From assembly GCF_030272615.1 (NCBI RefSeq), contig NC_081413.1, forward strand, positions 19,728,285 through 19,792,284: 64,000 bases of DNA. The letters run 5' to 3'. The notes beneath the pieces are model-generated. The model did not search any database, was not told where the DNA came from, and worked only from the letters and a program-made list of their open reading frames with translations. Made by a program: the position numbers and the translations under genes. Source of the DNA: Cryptomeria japonica (taxonomy: Eukaryota > Streptophyta > Pinopsida > Cupressales > Cupressaceae). Every line of letters begins with the position of its first letter. Position 1 is the stretch's first letter. Positions 8,978-20,941 of the stretch are shown one piece after another.

Positions 8978-10398
8978 TGTTGGCATTCCAATTACAATAA
9001 GAGATTGTTGGCATTTCAATAAGGATATTGAGAAGGTTGTTGATGATTATGGATATAACTGATTAAGGATGTTTGCTATCTTAATATTATTATTTTTTCA
9101 TTGATGTCAAGAAATTGATTTTCTAATTTAGTATGATATTGCCATATCTTAAGAAGTATGATTTGGTGAGTATAAAGATGTCGGTAAAGACATAGAAATA
9201 ATGTGATGAATAAGGGGAGGAATAAGTTATTCAATGGGAAACTATTATCGAGTTAGGAAATGATGAGATCATGATGTTTAGATTATTTTGATATCCTACA
9301 TATGTTGTTGATTGTAAGGTTAATACAATACTATGTTACCGAGCAAAGAACCTAGTCAGTAAACCCTAAGGTTATCGCTATCGGTTAATGAAGGAAGAAT
9401 GTCTACCAAGTGAAGTTTAGTATTTACCGAGTTGCAACCGAGTAATAACTAAATGCATTGAATGAATAAAAGCATTATTTATTGAAGGAAGCTGATGAGC
9501 TGGTTATGATTGAACCGCAATACCCTAGCACAAGTTCCAAGAAATGTATGCAAGCTCCAAGGTGGGGTAAAACATTTTCAGATCAAAGGATACATTGAAC
9601 CTGGTCAAGTTTGAAGATCTGATGGCTATGATTGATCATGGGATATGTGATCCAGGAGATTAAACAGTTGGCAAATTATTTATAAATAAGGAACTATTGA
9701 TAAACAATGTATGCAGGCAAGTGTAAGCATAGGGATGCTACATAGTGATTACCAAGCACAGAAGCTTGAAGACTTGTTTTGAATAATAGAGTATAGAGCC
9801 CAGAAGATGGACAAGTTAATTCCTATGACAAGATTGTATTGAGAAAATAAGAATCTACTTTAGCATTTTTAGATGTGAAGTTGCAGATAGATTTTTATTA
9901 CTGTTATTTTGTAAAGTGACAGAAAATCTCTTAACCAAGTGGACTTAACAGTCTTATTTGTAAAACCCTCTAGCAAGGTGACATTCTGATTGAGTGTTTG
10001 AAATCCTTTAACAAGTTCACTTCTAACAAGGTGAAGATCCTAATAGATCTGAGGGAAATCCCTTAACTGAGTCACATCTAGCAATGTGTTTGTAATCTTT
10101 AACAGGATTTGCTTTTAACCGAGCATACTCTAGAAGAGTATATTTCTTAGTGGGTCCGAAATCCCATAGTGGTTTTTCCCTATTTGGGTTTCCACATTAA
10201 ATCTGGTGTTATGAGTGTTATGATGTTTATATGCTTATGAGTTTGCATGTTTAGCAGTTTTGGTTATATTACTGAAGTATATGTTACCAAGGTTGAATCT
10301 GTTGTTTTTATGGAAGATTAAGTTTGTATGATTCACCCCCCCCCCTCTAATCTTGTTAGCTTGGCATCTATACTTAACATTAAGTATCAGAACTATCA
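8978..10398 (+). repeat. Element A 3' LTR
   Basis: TG...CA, 1421 bp. It starts TGTTGGCATTCCAATTAC and lacks the first 29 bp of the 5' copy. It also lacks about 88 bp after GGTTATGATT (near 9510), where short GATT repeats flank the missing segment in the 5' LTR, and lacks the CCTAGTCGG duplication. Its right edge meets CTAGA at 10399. Confidence 0.93.
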
Positions 10399-10403
10399 CT
10401 AGA

Positions 10404-11715
10404 GTATGCTCAGTTAAAAGCAAATATTGTTAAAGATTACATACACATTGCTAGATGTGACCTGGTCAAGGGATTTCACTTAGATCTGTTAGAATCTTCA
10501 CTTTGTTAGAAGTGACCTTGTCAAAGGATTTCAAACACTCATTCATAATGTTACCTTCCAAGAGGATTTACAAATAAGATTGTTAAGTCCACTCGGTCAA
10601 GAGATTTCCTATCACTTACAAAAATAAATAACAGTAATAAAATATATCTGTAACTTCACATCTAAAATGTTAAAGAAGATTCTATGTGCTCAATGTGCTC
10701 AAGATAATCTTGTCATAAGACTTATCTTTCTTCTTGCTGGGCTTCGCAATCTATTCTTCAATCAAATCTTCAATCTTCTGTACTCAGTAATCACCTCTGT
10801 AGCATCATTGTACTTCAGTTTGCCCGCATTCTTTGTTCAATAACATTACTTTATTTATAAGCAATTCTCAACCACTTAATCTCCTTAATCATATTTCCCA
10901 TGATTACTCTTAGCCATCAGATCTTCAAACTTGACTAGGTTCATTGTATCCTTCGATCTGAAAAATATTTTATCTTCCCTTGAAACTTGTATACCTTTCT
11001 TAGTACTTGTGCTCAGTTAGGACTATTCAATCTATGCTGTAGATCTTACTCTTTAATTTTAATTGTCGTTGATCCTTAACAAACTTCGTGCACAACATTC
11101 CTATCTTCAATAAACCTCCAGCTCATTGGCATCCTTCATTTAATAATCTATACACTTATTTAATGCATTTTGTTACTACTCGGTTGATACTCGGTTAATA
11201 CTGAACTTTACTCGGTAGTCATTATCTTCTCGGTGACTTTTTCTTTCATTAACCGACATTGGTAACCTTGGAGTTTATTGACTAGCTCCTTTCTCAGTAA
11301 AATAGAATAGTATCAAACCTTTACTCATTCTATTACGTGAAATCTTTTCCCCTTCTTGTTCAGTCTTCGAATACATATATATAGGATATCAAAACAATCA
11401 AAACATCATAATCTCATCACTGTCTAACTCGATAATAGTTGCCCATTCAATAACTTATTACTCCCCTTCATTTTCACATTCTTTCTGTGTCACTTACCAA
11501 CATCTTTATACTCATCAAAACATACTTTTTAAGATACGACAACATCATACTGAATCAGAAAATCAATTGCTCAACATCAATGACAAAATAATAATATTAA
11601 GACAGAAATCATCCTTTATCAATTATATCATTCATCTTCAACAACCTTCTCAATATCATCAACCATCAAACTTATTGTAATGCCAACAATCTCCCAACTT
11701 ATTGTAATGCCAACA
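10404..11715 (-). repeat. Element B 3' LTR, inner part
   Basis: Continues B's LTR after the element A insertion and matches 16555-17820. It ends ..TGCCAACA at 11715 next to the PPT complement. A near-terminal repeat, TTATTGTAATGCCAACAATCTCCC, occurs just inside the end (about 11672-11697) and again at the end itself. The minus-strand TATAAATA promoter motif lies near 10854. Confidence 0.9.
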
Positions 11716-12083
11716 ATCTTCCCCTTTGTCATTGGTGGCAATACCAACTTGATTTATTCCAATTGATTCAAACTTCTCCTGTTATCCTTGAGCTGTAAAC
11801 TTGTCTTGTAATCTTTTGTTATTAGTCTTTTCCCCTTTGAGCTGTAACAATCATCTCCCCCTTTGACAACAATGCCAAAAGTAAGACTGGTCTATAATTA
11901 CTCCCCTTGTGAAGTAATTTCCTTGCAGTTCAAACATATACAAATGTATCTCGGTTAGAGCAACTTGTCTTCATTTACAATTTCCTGCACAACTTTAGAC
12001 ATCCTTCTAAAGTGTGTAAATCAACATCAACTTACAAAGAGTATTCTTTGGAGTCATAGAATTGATGTTGTCACCGAACTCTG
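11716..12083 (-). other. Element B 3' untranslated region and polypurine tract
   Basis: On the minus strand, AAAGGGGAAG at about 11718-11727 lies one to two bases from the LTR and serves as PPT. A second purine tract following a GCATTGTTGTCAAAGG motif lies at about 11855-11880, as in A, D, F and G. No coding signal is seen. Confidence 0.82.
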
Positions 12084-12860
12084 TCAGTGAGTGCTAGATA
12101 GGGGTAGGACGCCTAACTTACTTCTGAGATACTCAAAAGTGTCCCTTGGCAGTGGCTTTGTGAAGATGTCTGTGATTTGTTCCTTTGTGCTAACATATTC
12201 CAGCACAACATTCTTTTCCTGAACTTCTTCTCTAAGATAATGATACTTTATAGAGATATGTTTTGTCTTAGAATGCATTATCAGATTCTTTGAAATGCTA
12301 ATAGCACTTGTATTATCACAAAATATAGTTACTGGCCCTGTAACTATCTCATTCATTCCTTCCAATAGTTGTTTGATCCATGCTATATTGGTACAATTCA
12401 ATGTTGCAGTGACATATTCAACTTCAGCTGTTGACTGTGAAATGCATCCTTGTTTCTTGCTAAGCCAACTTACTAGTCTTTCTCCCAAAAAGAAAGCTCC
12501 ACCACTTGTGCTTTTCTTGTCATCAATATTTCCTTCCCAATCAGCATTAGTATAGACTTTTAAGTCAAAATCATTCCACTTTTCATATAGTAGACCATAA
12601 TCTTCAGTGCCTCTCAAATATTTGAAAATTCTCTTGACTGCTGTCATATGAGTTTCTTTAGGATCTCCAGAAAATCTTGCAGCTATACCTATTGCATGTG
12701 CTATATCAGGCCTGTTGTGAACTACATATTGCAACCTTCCAATCATAGATCGGTAAAGTGTCTCATCAACAGATGTAGATTCATCATTCTTTGATAGTTT
12801 ACAATTAGTAGTCATAGGAGTACTTACAGGTTTAGAATCCTCCATTCCAAACTTCTTCAA
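12084..12860 (-). pseudogene. pol: Element B RT end and RNase H domain (258 open codons)
   Basis: Reads MKKFGMEDSKPVSTPM through the conserved VHNRPDIAHAIG linker into RNase H: YTNADWEG, KSTSGGAFFLG, TAEVEYVT, FCDNTSAISISKN, and the closing KPLPRDTFEYLR. The Glu position reads AEVEY where A has TEAEY, so the active-site Glu is retained. It ends at the natural polyprotein stop at 12084. This is the longest unbroken RNase H piece in the window. Confidence 0.92.
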
Positions 12861-13558
12861 GATTTCCTTTATATACTTGGATTGAGTAATGAAAATCCCA
12901 TTTTCATTTGCAGTATTTGTAAACCTATAAAATACTTTATCTCACCGATTAATGACTTTTCAAATTCTTTGCACATTTCATTTCCAAAGTTCTTACATTA
13001 AGAATCATTTCCACAAAAAATAATATCATGAACAACTATGGCTGACATCAGTATTCCATTCTCATCATTCTTCATATACATGTTGTTGTTCTCACTAGTC
13101 CTCATAAATCCAATCTTTAATAAGTAAGAGTGCAACCTTTCATACCATGTTCTAGGTGCTTGCTTTAGACCATATAAAGCTTTGTTCAACTTACATACCT
13201 GATCTTTATTCTTCTCTTCAATAAATCCTTCAGGTTGTTCAATATAGACTTCTTCTTCTAGTATACCATTCAAAAATGCAGATTTAACATCCATTTGATA
13301 TACCTTGAAATTTTTGTAAGCAGCATATGCCAACAATGTTCTTACTCCTTCAAGTCTTGCTATAGGTGCAAAAGTTTCTCCATAGTCTATTCCTTCTTCT
13401 TGAGCATAACCTTTGCAAACTAGCCTTGCTTTATTCTGAATGAGCTCGCCTTTTTCATTTAGTGTATTCCTGAAAATCCACTTTGTACCAATTACATTTT
13501 TCTCTTTTGGTCTTGGGACCAGTGTCCATGTTTCATTTTTCTTGATTTGATTAATCTC
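12861..13558 (-). pseudogene. pol: Element B reverse transcriptase
   Basis: The frame is open from 13558 down to 12998 and includes [34 protein letters not shown] and a degenerate catalytic box reading VHDI where A has VDDI, so one of the two Asp residues is replaced by His. A TAA at 12998 and a short deletion near 12890 separate it from RNase H. A GAA-to-TAA change at 13558 separates it from integrase. Confidence 0.88.
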
Positions 13559-14620
13559 TTATGTCATAGCATTTACCCAATCTTCATTGCTTAGTGCCTC
13601 TTTTACTATCCTTGGTTCAAATTTGGATATCAGACATGTGTTGTGTCTCAGTTTGTTCCTTGTCATCACTGGAGCATCCTTATCTCCTATAATCTGACTT
13701 GATGCATGATTTCTTCTGACATATTTTGCTAATATAGGCTCGGTAGGCTCTATATGATCTTCTTCATCACTTGGTAACTGAGTAATTTCTTCATTGGCTT
13801 TCTTGGTAAAACTTATAAGTTGTACATATACAAACTCTTCATAATCTTTTGGTTCTTTGGAGTTTCCTTCATCATTCCTTTCTGCAAATTCATCAATTTT
13901 CACATTTGTACTTTCCACAATTTTGTTAGATGATTTGATCAGACATTTAAATGCTTTACTCCTAGAGGAATAACCAAGAAATGTTCCTTCTTCACTTTCC
14001 TGATCAAATTTTCCATTTCTATCATCTTTGTGAACATAACATCCACTTCCAACTATTTTTAAATAACTTACATTTGATTTCTTGTCATACCATATTTCAT
14101 AAGGTGTCTTCATAGTTCCTTTCTTCAGTTGTACTTGGTTCAAGGTGTAAACTGTAGTGCTTATTGCTTCTCTCCAAAATATTTGAGGTACTCTCTTTTC
14201 TATCATCAAAGTTCTAGCACAATCTACAATTGATTTGTTCCTTCTTTCAGCTATTCCATTTTGTTGTGGTGTCCTTGGTGCTAACATTTGTCTCTTTATA
14301 CCATTATCATTGCAAAATAAGTTAAATTCATCAGAAATGAATTCTCCTCCTCTATCAGATCTAAGACATTTCAACTGTCTTCCTATTTCTTTTTCAACTC
14401 TTGCCTTATACCATTTGAACATTTGAAAATCTTCTGATTTCTCTTTTAGAAACATAACTGACATCATCCTTGAGTAATCATTCACAAATAATATGAAGTA
14501 TTTATCACCATAGTAACTTTGAACTTTCATAAGACCACAAAGATCAGGGTGTACAAGATCTAAAATTCCTTTAGAAGTGTAAGACTTACTTGTAAAGCTT
14601 AATTTTGTCATCTTACTCAT
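13559..14620 (-). pseudogene. pol: Element B integrase core and linker (353 open codons)
   Basis: Integrase core with the catalytic residues D26 (LVHPDLCG), D89 (SDRGGEF) and E125 (NGIAERRNK), counted from 14620. The acidic integrase-RT linker (EDHIEPTEP, NHASSQIIGDKD) follows up to the stop created at the start of RT. Upstream, the CRGCQMGK zinc-binding end carries a TGA and a TAG (14621-14635). The active site looks complete, so this is one of the better preserved integrases here. Confidence 0.9.
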
Positions 14621-15196
14621 CTAGCATCATCGACATATTGCATTCTCAGGTTTTTCCAAGCTCAGTAGACCTCTTACATGATGCTTCTTACTTATTTTGA
14701 TCAGATTATCAAAATTTACATGACAAAACCTTTTATGCCATAACCAGGTATCTTCTATTTTTGCATATAGACAATTGTTCCAAATTGAGTCAAGGTGAAA
14801 TGTATTACCTCTTGTTTGAGTCCCGGTAGCAGCCAACTTTCCATGTTTGTCATGAACTTTGATAATTCCTTTCTGAAATTCTATTCGGTATCTTGTATTA
14901 TTTAGTTGTGCTAAAGTCAACAAATTATATTTCAGACCTTCAACCCAATATACATCATCACATTTAGCATTGTCAAGAAGTGTGATTGTATCTTTACCTT
15001 TCACAGGACATGGTGCATCATTACCAAATCTTACATGACCTCCATCATAATCTTCTAATTTAACAAACTTTTGTTTATCACCTATCATGTGATGTGAGCA
15101 TCCACTATCTATGATCCAAGAATCATTTTTATTTATGTGTGATATTAAGGCTTTTTCTTCAAACCCTTCTTCATCTAATCCATCTTTGATAGCCAC
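14621..15196 (-). pseudogene. pol: Element B protease and GAG-pre-integrase region
   Basis: Open frame 15196-14627. It contains the protease triad in WIIDSGCSHHM, the VRFGNDAPC stretch, YWVEGLKYNLL, and the HKRFCHVNFDNL histidines of the integrase zinc-binding domain. The apparent start at 15196 is a GTG codon inside the polyprotein and is not a real start. Confidence 0.88.
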
Positions 15197-16255
15197 ATAT
15201 ACAACTTCCTTTGTCTCAGTCTCATTAGATTTATCATCATTGGATTTCTCATCAGCTACTAGGCATATCTTTCTCTCTCTCCTTCTAAAGTCTCGGTGTC
15301 TTCTGTATTAGTTGTCTTTCTGTCTGTCATCTCAGTATTCTTTCTTTTCATCATCTTTGTTAGGACAGTTAGAAGCCATATGTCCAATTTTATCACAGTT
15401 AAAACATTTTAAAGGTAACTTCCCTTTATACTCACCTTTGCCTCTCGGTAACCTTCTGGCGAATAATGCTTCAAACTCTTCTTGCTTTCTGATTTCCTCA
15501 TATAGTTTGTGTACTTCTTCCATGTTTTTGTGAAATCTCTCACTTGCTCCACTGCGATTTCCTTTAGCATACTTAGACATTTTATCATTATAATCTTCAG
15601 ATTCACTAAGATGAAAAGAACTAAATGCATATTCAACTTTGTTTACCGAAGACCCACTATTATCAAAATTACTTAACTCAAAAGAATGTAGCTTACCCAT
15701 AGTAGCATCCAAAGAGACTAGCATGTTTGGTATAGACCTCAATTCATTAATTGCAAAGACTCTAATGGCATAAGCAGGTAGAAGTGTCCTAAGCAACTTA
15801 CTTGTTACATCCTTTTCTTCAATAGTTCCTCCCGCTCCTTTGATTTGATTGACAGTTTCCTTTAACCTTGTACTGTATTGGATTATGTTCTCACCTTCAT
15901 TCATTCTCATGGATTCAAGTTGTCCTCTTAGACTGTCTTCTTTTTCTCTTTGAACATGTTCATCTCTGCCATACACAAATGTGAGCTTATTCCACATTGC
16001 TTTGGCATCATTACAACCTTCTAGATCATTAAACTCTGAGTCGGTCAAAGCTGATGTTATCTCTATCATTGCTTGAATGTGTTCTTTCTTTGCCTTTATT
16101 TCTTACATTGTCATAGGGTAGGTGTGAGGTGCAATGTAATCATTCTCCAGATAATATGTTTCATATTCTCCAATTCCTGATAAGTACAACTTCATCCTTT
16201 TATGCCATGTGGTGAAACTTGACTTGTTCAGCTTTGGTGCATCCCTTTTATACAT
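15197..16255 (-). pseudogene. gag: Element B gag
   Basis: The expected start is the ATG at 16255-16253, after the PBS, reading MYKRDAPKLN as in D. A TAA at 16105-16103 (AAA in relatives) truncates it after about 50 codons. The main open stretch is 16069-15332, with YGRDEHVQREK and an intact CCHC knuckle CFNCDKIGHMASNC. Further stops lie between 15331 and 15197. The product would have formed the RNA-binding capsid. Confidence 0.9.
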
Positions 16256-16303
16256 CTTCAGATCTTGCCTCAAGTACCTTTAAACTTTTCTTCTAGAGTC
16301 CAA

Positions 16304-16315
16304 TCTCTGATACCA
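16304..16315 (-). other. Primer-binding site, element B
   Basis: Minus strand TGGTATCAGAGA, two bases inside the LTR end, matches 11 of 12 bases of the initiator tRNA-Met complement. Confidence 0.9.
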
Positions 16316-16317
16316 AT

Positions 16318-17820
16318 TGTTAGTTAGATGAGAGTGGGGGTGAATCAGATAACCTCAATAATAATTACTATAATCAAATTCAACCTCGATAGCATTTACT
16401 TGATATGCAACTCATGACTGTAAATCATTCAAACTCATAAATAGATAAACATGAAACATTAAATCACATTTGACACCATATTTAATGTGGAAACCCTAAT
16501 AGGGAAAAACCACTGTGGGATTTCAGACCCACAAGAAAATATACTCTTCTAGAGTCTGCTTAGTTAAAAGCAAATCCTATTAAAGATTACATACACATTG
16601 CTAGATGTGACCCGGTCAAGGGATTTCCCTCAAATCTGTTAGAATCTTCACTTTGTTAGAAGTGACCTTGTCAAAGGATTTCAAACACACATTCAGAATG
16701 TTACCTTCCAAGAGGATTTACAAATAAGACTGTTAAGTCCACTCAGTTAAGAGATTTCCTGTCACTTACAAAAATAAATAACAGTAATAAAATATATCTG
16801 CAACTTCACATCTAAAATGTTAAATCAGATTCTATGTGCTCAATGTGCTCAAGATAATCTTGTAATACGACTTATCTTTCTCCTTGTTGGGCTTCTCAAT
16901 CTGTTCTTCAATTAGATCTTCAATCTTCTATACTCGGTAATCACCTATGTAGCATCACTGTGCTTCAGTTTGCCTACATTCTTTATTCAACAACATTACT
17001 TTATTTATAAGCAATTCTCAACTGCTTAATCTCCTTAATCACATTTCCCATGATTAATCTTAGCCATCAGATCTTCAAACTTGATTAGGTTCATTGTATC
17101 CTTCGATCTGAAAAATGTTTTATCTTGCCTTGAAACTTGTATACCTTTCTTGGTACTTGTGCTCTATTAGGACCATTCAATCTATGTTGTAGATCTTACT
17201 CTTGAATTTTAATTGTCGTTGATCCTTAACAAACTTCTTGCATGACATTCCTATCTTCAATAAACCTCCAGCTCATTGACATCCTTCATTTAATAATGTA
17301 TACACTTATTTAATGCATTTTGTTACTGCTCAGTTGATACTTGGTTAATACTAAACTTTACTCGATAGACATTATCTTCTCGGTGACTTTTTCTTTCGTT
17401 AACCAACATCGGTAACCTTGGATTTTACTAACTAGCTCCTTGCCCAGTAAAATAGAATAGTATCAAACCTTTACTCATTCTATTACATGAAATCTTTTCC
17501 CCTTCTTGTTCAGTCTTCGAATACATATATATAGGATATCAAAACAATCAAAACATCATAATCTCATCACTGTCTAACTTAGTAATAGTTGCCCATTGAA
17601 TAACTTATTACTCCCCTTCATTTTCACATTCTTTCTATGTCACTTACCGACATCTTTATACTCATCAAAACATACTTTGTAAGATATGACAACATCATAC
17701 TGAATTAGAAAATCAATTGCTTGACATCAATGACAAAATAATAATATTAAGACAGTAATCATCCTTTATCAATTATATCATTCATCTCCAACAATCTCCC
17801 AACTTATTGTAATGCCAACA
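16318..17820 (-). repeat. Element B 5' LTR
   Basis: 1503 bp, TG...CA, uninterrupted, and the reference copy for the split 3' LTR. The minus-strand TATAAATA lies at 17002-17009. It has the short AATCC-TTAAC-GGT repeats between the TATA box and the PBS. AAATG at 17821-17825 is the right target-site copy. Confidence 0.93.
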
Positions 17821-17825
17821 AAATG

Positions 17826-18742
17826 TAGGAAGGCCAACAACCTAGAGCGCACTGCTCATCCGCAAGGAGCCTCACTAACTACAAAGAAATCCAAACTACA
17901 ATCTAGAAAGATGAATGAACTACAAGAATAACATCTCCTATGCCTGAGTATAGTTTTGGTTAAGCTCAATACCGAAGGTCTTAAACCTCTTTCACAAACC
18001 CAATTCAATTACGTATGAGTGACCAAAACCTTTGCATATGATTACAACTTTATTTGTATACAGATAATCCCCTAACCCATACCATGCCACGATCTAAAAA
18101 GAGATCTTACATCATATTTATACCAAATCGAGACCTAAACAATTAGGTCGAACACCTAAAAGATAATATAATAAATCCGTTACATAATCCCACAAACCAA
18201 TGATAAACCAAGTTGGCCTAAAACCGAAAAAACATAAATCAAACAATAAATCCAACTGATAACACATCAACCAACACATTACATAAACTAGTCCATAACC
18301 TAGCAAAATAACATCGGACCCAAAATAGGTCACCATAATCCAAATTAAACACCATGAACAACTTGGAACACGAACAAGACAACCATCAACATCCTGATAA
18401 CCTTCTAGAAGTCACACCAACACCACTTATCGAATTCATCAAAAGATCTTCATCAAAGCGGTGTCATTTAAGCCCCTATCGGTAACCAAAAGGCTTACTA
18501 GAACAAATGATAGCATCTGGATCATCAAATCTTGAGCCAACTAAATGTGATACACATCAAGAACACATGAATAACCAATCCAAACCAATTCCAACAACTG
18601 GACCAAATCGGAGATAAATCTCTAGATCAACATCAAAGACCAACCACTTATACTGGTAGTCAGTCAACAACAAAATAGCTACTGTTGACATCAATGACAA
18701 ACATCAATGCAACACATAATCAATTCCTTCATATTTCCAACA
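17826..18742 (-). repeat. Element C 3' LTR, inner part
   Basis: Continues C's LTR after element B, parallel to 35671-36587. It ends ..TTTCCAACA at 18742 next to the PPT complement. A minus-strand TATAAATA motif lies at about 18114-18121; the matching site in the 5' LTR reads CATAAATA. The 72-codon frame at 18118-18336 has a counterpart in the other LTR only because the two are LTR copies. Confidence 0.88.
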
Positions 18743-19109
18743 ATCTCCCCCTTTGGCATTGATGGGACCGCTAGATGTGAAAAACATCCAAATACCAAGA
18801 AATGCCAAACAAGTCTCCCCCAATGGAAGACATCCATGAGACTCTCCAAGATGATATAATAATGAAGTTCTAAACCAACAGACCAAACTCCCCCTGTGAA
18901 TGATATCTCTATTAAGCTCTTTTTTTCACATAAATATCTCTCCCCCTTTGACATCAATGTCATAAATCTGACATAAACGTCAAAGAAAAGTCATAAATCC
19001 TCTAAACCACATAGCTGACTACTCCCCCTGAGTAGTAGCACCAACACCTCAATCCAGAATGAATGATAGTTCTGATAATGCATGCCAGAATGATGCCAAT
19101 CAGCATCAC
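18743..19109 (-). other. Element C 3' untranslated region and polypurine tract
   Basis: Minus strand AAAGGGGGAGA at 18744-18754 is the PPT. More purine tracts (complements of CTCCCCC) lie at about 18815, 18890, 18940 and 19020. The 90-codon frame at 18691-18963 crosses the LTR border and shows no known motif. Confidence 0.82.
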
Positions 19110-19352
19110 TCAAGTCTCTACTAGAGGGGAAAAACCTCCCAATCTATCGCTGAAGTATTCAAATGATTCCTTAGGAAAAGGTTTAGTGAAGATTTTTGCA
19201 ATCTTCTCTTTAGTGTTCACATAAATCAATCTGACTGCATTTGCTTCCACCTTCTCCTTAAGAAAATTATACTTGATAGAAATGTGCCTAGTCTTAGAAT
19301 GAAATATCGGATTCTTTGATATGTTAATAGCAACAGAGTTATCACAATGAAT
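19110..19352 (-). pseudogene. pol: Element C RNase H C-terminal piece
   Basis: Reads IHCDNSVAINISKNPIFHSKTRHISIKY and ends in FTKPFPKESFEYF, the copia RNase H tail, with a natural stop at 19110-19112. It is cut at 19352 inside the Cys-Asp-Asn active-site motif by element D. The missing upstream half begins at 27043 with the matching residues VVIH. The leading residues of the longer open frame up to 19403 come from D's LTR. Confidence 0.92.
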
Positions 19353-20877
19353 TGTTGGCAATTTAGCATTATAACAGACAATGAAGGATTGTTGACATTT
19401 CAATAAAGGATATTGAGAAGGTTGTTGATGATTATGGATATAACTGATTAAGGATGTCTACTATCTTAATATTATTATTTTGTCATTGATGTCAAGAAAT
19501 TGATTTTCTAATTTAGTATGATGTTGCCATATCTTGAGAAATATGATTTGAAGAGTATAAAGGTGTTGGTAAAAGACACAAAAAGTTTATGATGGATAAG
19601 GGGATGAATAAGGTATTCAATGGGAAACTATTGCCAAGTTAGACAATGATGAGATCATGATGTTTAGATTATTTCAACATCATACATATGTTATAAATTG
19701 TAAGGTTAATACTATACTATGTTACCAAGCAAAGAACCTAGTCGGTAAACCCTAAGGTTATTGCTATCGGTTAATGAAGGCGGAATGTCTACCGAGTGAA
19801 GTTTAGTATTTACTGAGTTATAACCGAGTTGTAACCGAGCTTTAATAGAATGCATTCAATGTTTAAATGCATTATTTAATGAAGGAAGCTAATGAGCTGG
19901 AGTTGCTTAAATGATTGGTATGTCGTAAATAAAGTTTGTTAAGAATCTGTGACAATGGAAGATCGACAGGAAGATCTACTGTTCAAATTGAACCACAATA
20001 CCATAGCACAAGTTCCAAGAAATGTATGCAAGTTCCAAGGCAGGGTAAAATATTTTCAAACCGAAAGATGCATTGAACCTGGTCAAGTTTGAAGATCTGA
20101 TGGCTATGATTGATCATGGGAAATGTGATCAAGGAGATTAAGCGGTTAGCTAATTGTTTATAAATAGGGAACTATTGATAAACAATGTATGCGAGCAAGT
20201 GTATGCACAGGGATGCTACCTAGTGATTACCAAGCAATGAAGCTTGAAGACCTATTTTGAATAACAAAGTATAGAAGCCCAGCAGCTAGACAAGATTAGT
20301 TCTATGTCTAGATTGTATTGAACAAATAAGAATCTGCTTTAGCATTTTTAGATGTGAAGTTGTAGATATGTTTTATTACTGTTATTTTGTGAAGTAATAG
20401 AAAATCTCTTAACCGAGTGGACTTAATAGTCTTATTTGTAAAACCCTCTAACAAGGTGACATTCCGATTGAATGTTTGAAATCCTTTAACAAGGTCACTT
20501 CTAACAAGGTGAAGATCCTAATAGATTTGAGGGAAATCCCTTAACCGGGTCACATCTAGCAATGTGTTTGTAATCTTTAACAGGATTTGCTTTTAACCGA
20601 GCATACTCTAGAGGAGTATATTTCTTAGTGGGTCCGAAATCCCATAGTGGTTTTTCCCTATTTGGGTTTCCACGTTAAATCTAGTGTTATGAGGTTTATG
20701 ATGTTTATATGCTTTTGAGTTTGCATGATTAACAATTTTGGTTATATTACTAAAGTATATGTTACCGAGGTTGAATCTGATGTTTTTTATGGAAGATTAA
20801 GTTTGTATGGTTCACCCCCCCCCCTCTCATCTTGTTGGCTATTGGATCTATACTTACATTTAGTATCATAACAATCA
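19353..20877 (+). repeat. Element D 5' LTR
   Basis: 1525 bp, TG...CA, begins TGTTGGCAATTTAGCATT. TATAAATA lies at 20159-20166 and the telo-box-like AAACCCTAA at 19747-19755. Repeated ACCGAG/TCGGT words occur in the promoter half, and the AATCC-TTAAC-GGT short repeats lie at about 20400-20600. Confidence 0.93.
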
Positions 20878-20879
20878 AT

Positions 20880-20891
20880 TGGTATCAGAGC
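20880..20891 (+). other. Primer-binding site, element D
   Basis: TGGTATCAGAGC, a perfect 12-base complement of the plant initiator tRNA-Met 3' end, two bases after the LTR. Confidence 0.95.
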
Positions 20892-20941
20892 CTTGGACTC
20901 CAAAAGAAAAGTTTAAAGGAACTTGAGTTAAAGATCCAAAG

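Larger units (their letters stand above)
2841..10398 (+). mobile_element. Element A: near-full-length Ty1/copia element inserted in the B LTR
   Basis: Plus-strand element with a 5' LTR (2841-4388), PBS, gag-pol (4454-8618), PPT and 3' LTR (8978-10398). The TSD is a perfect CTAGA at 2836-2840 and 10399-10403. Removing A restores B's LTR order as seen uninterrupted at about 16545-16560. It is the top layer of the C>B>A stack and so the youngest of the three. The polyprotein frame would be about 1,388 codons but is interrupted many times. Confidence 0.95.
2603..17820 (-). mobile_element. Element B: Ty1/copia LTR retrotransposon inserted in the C LTR
   Basis: Minus-strand element of the same family as A, D and F. 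The 5' LTR is 16318-17820; the 3' LTR is 2603-2840 plus 10404-11715, split by element A. TSD is ACATG (2598-2602) and AAATG (17821-17825), one mismatch. The PBS is at 16304-16315 and the PPT at about 11718-11727. gag-pol runs from the ATG at 16255 down to 12084, about 4.17 kb. Several stops and frameshifts break it. Its LTR ends on the coding strand in ..CTAACTAACA, unlike A and D. Confidence 0.92.

Noticed and set aside
18118-18336. Tyr- and Cys-rich frame as a membrane peptide, with a counterpart at 35984-36205
   Set aside because: The two copies are equivalent positions of the two LTRs of element C; similarity reflects LTR duplication and not coding constraint.
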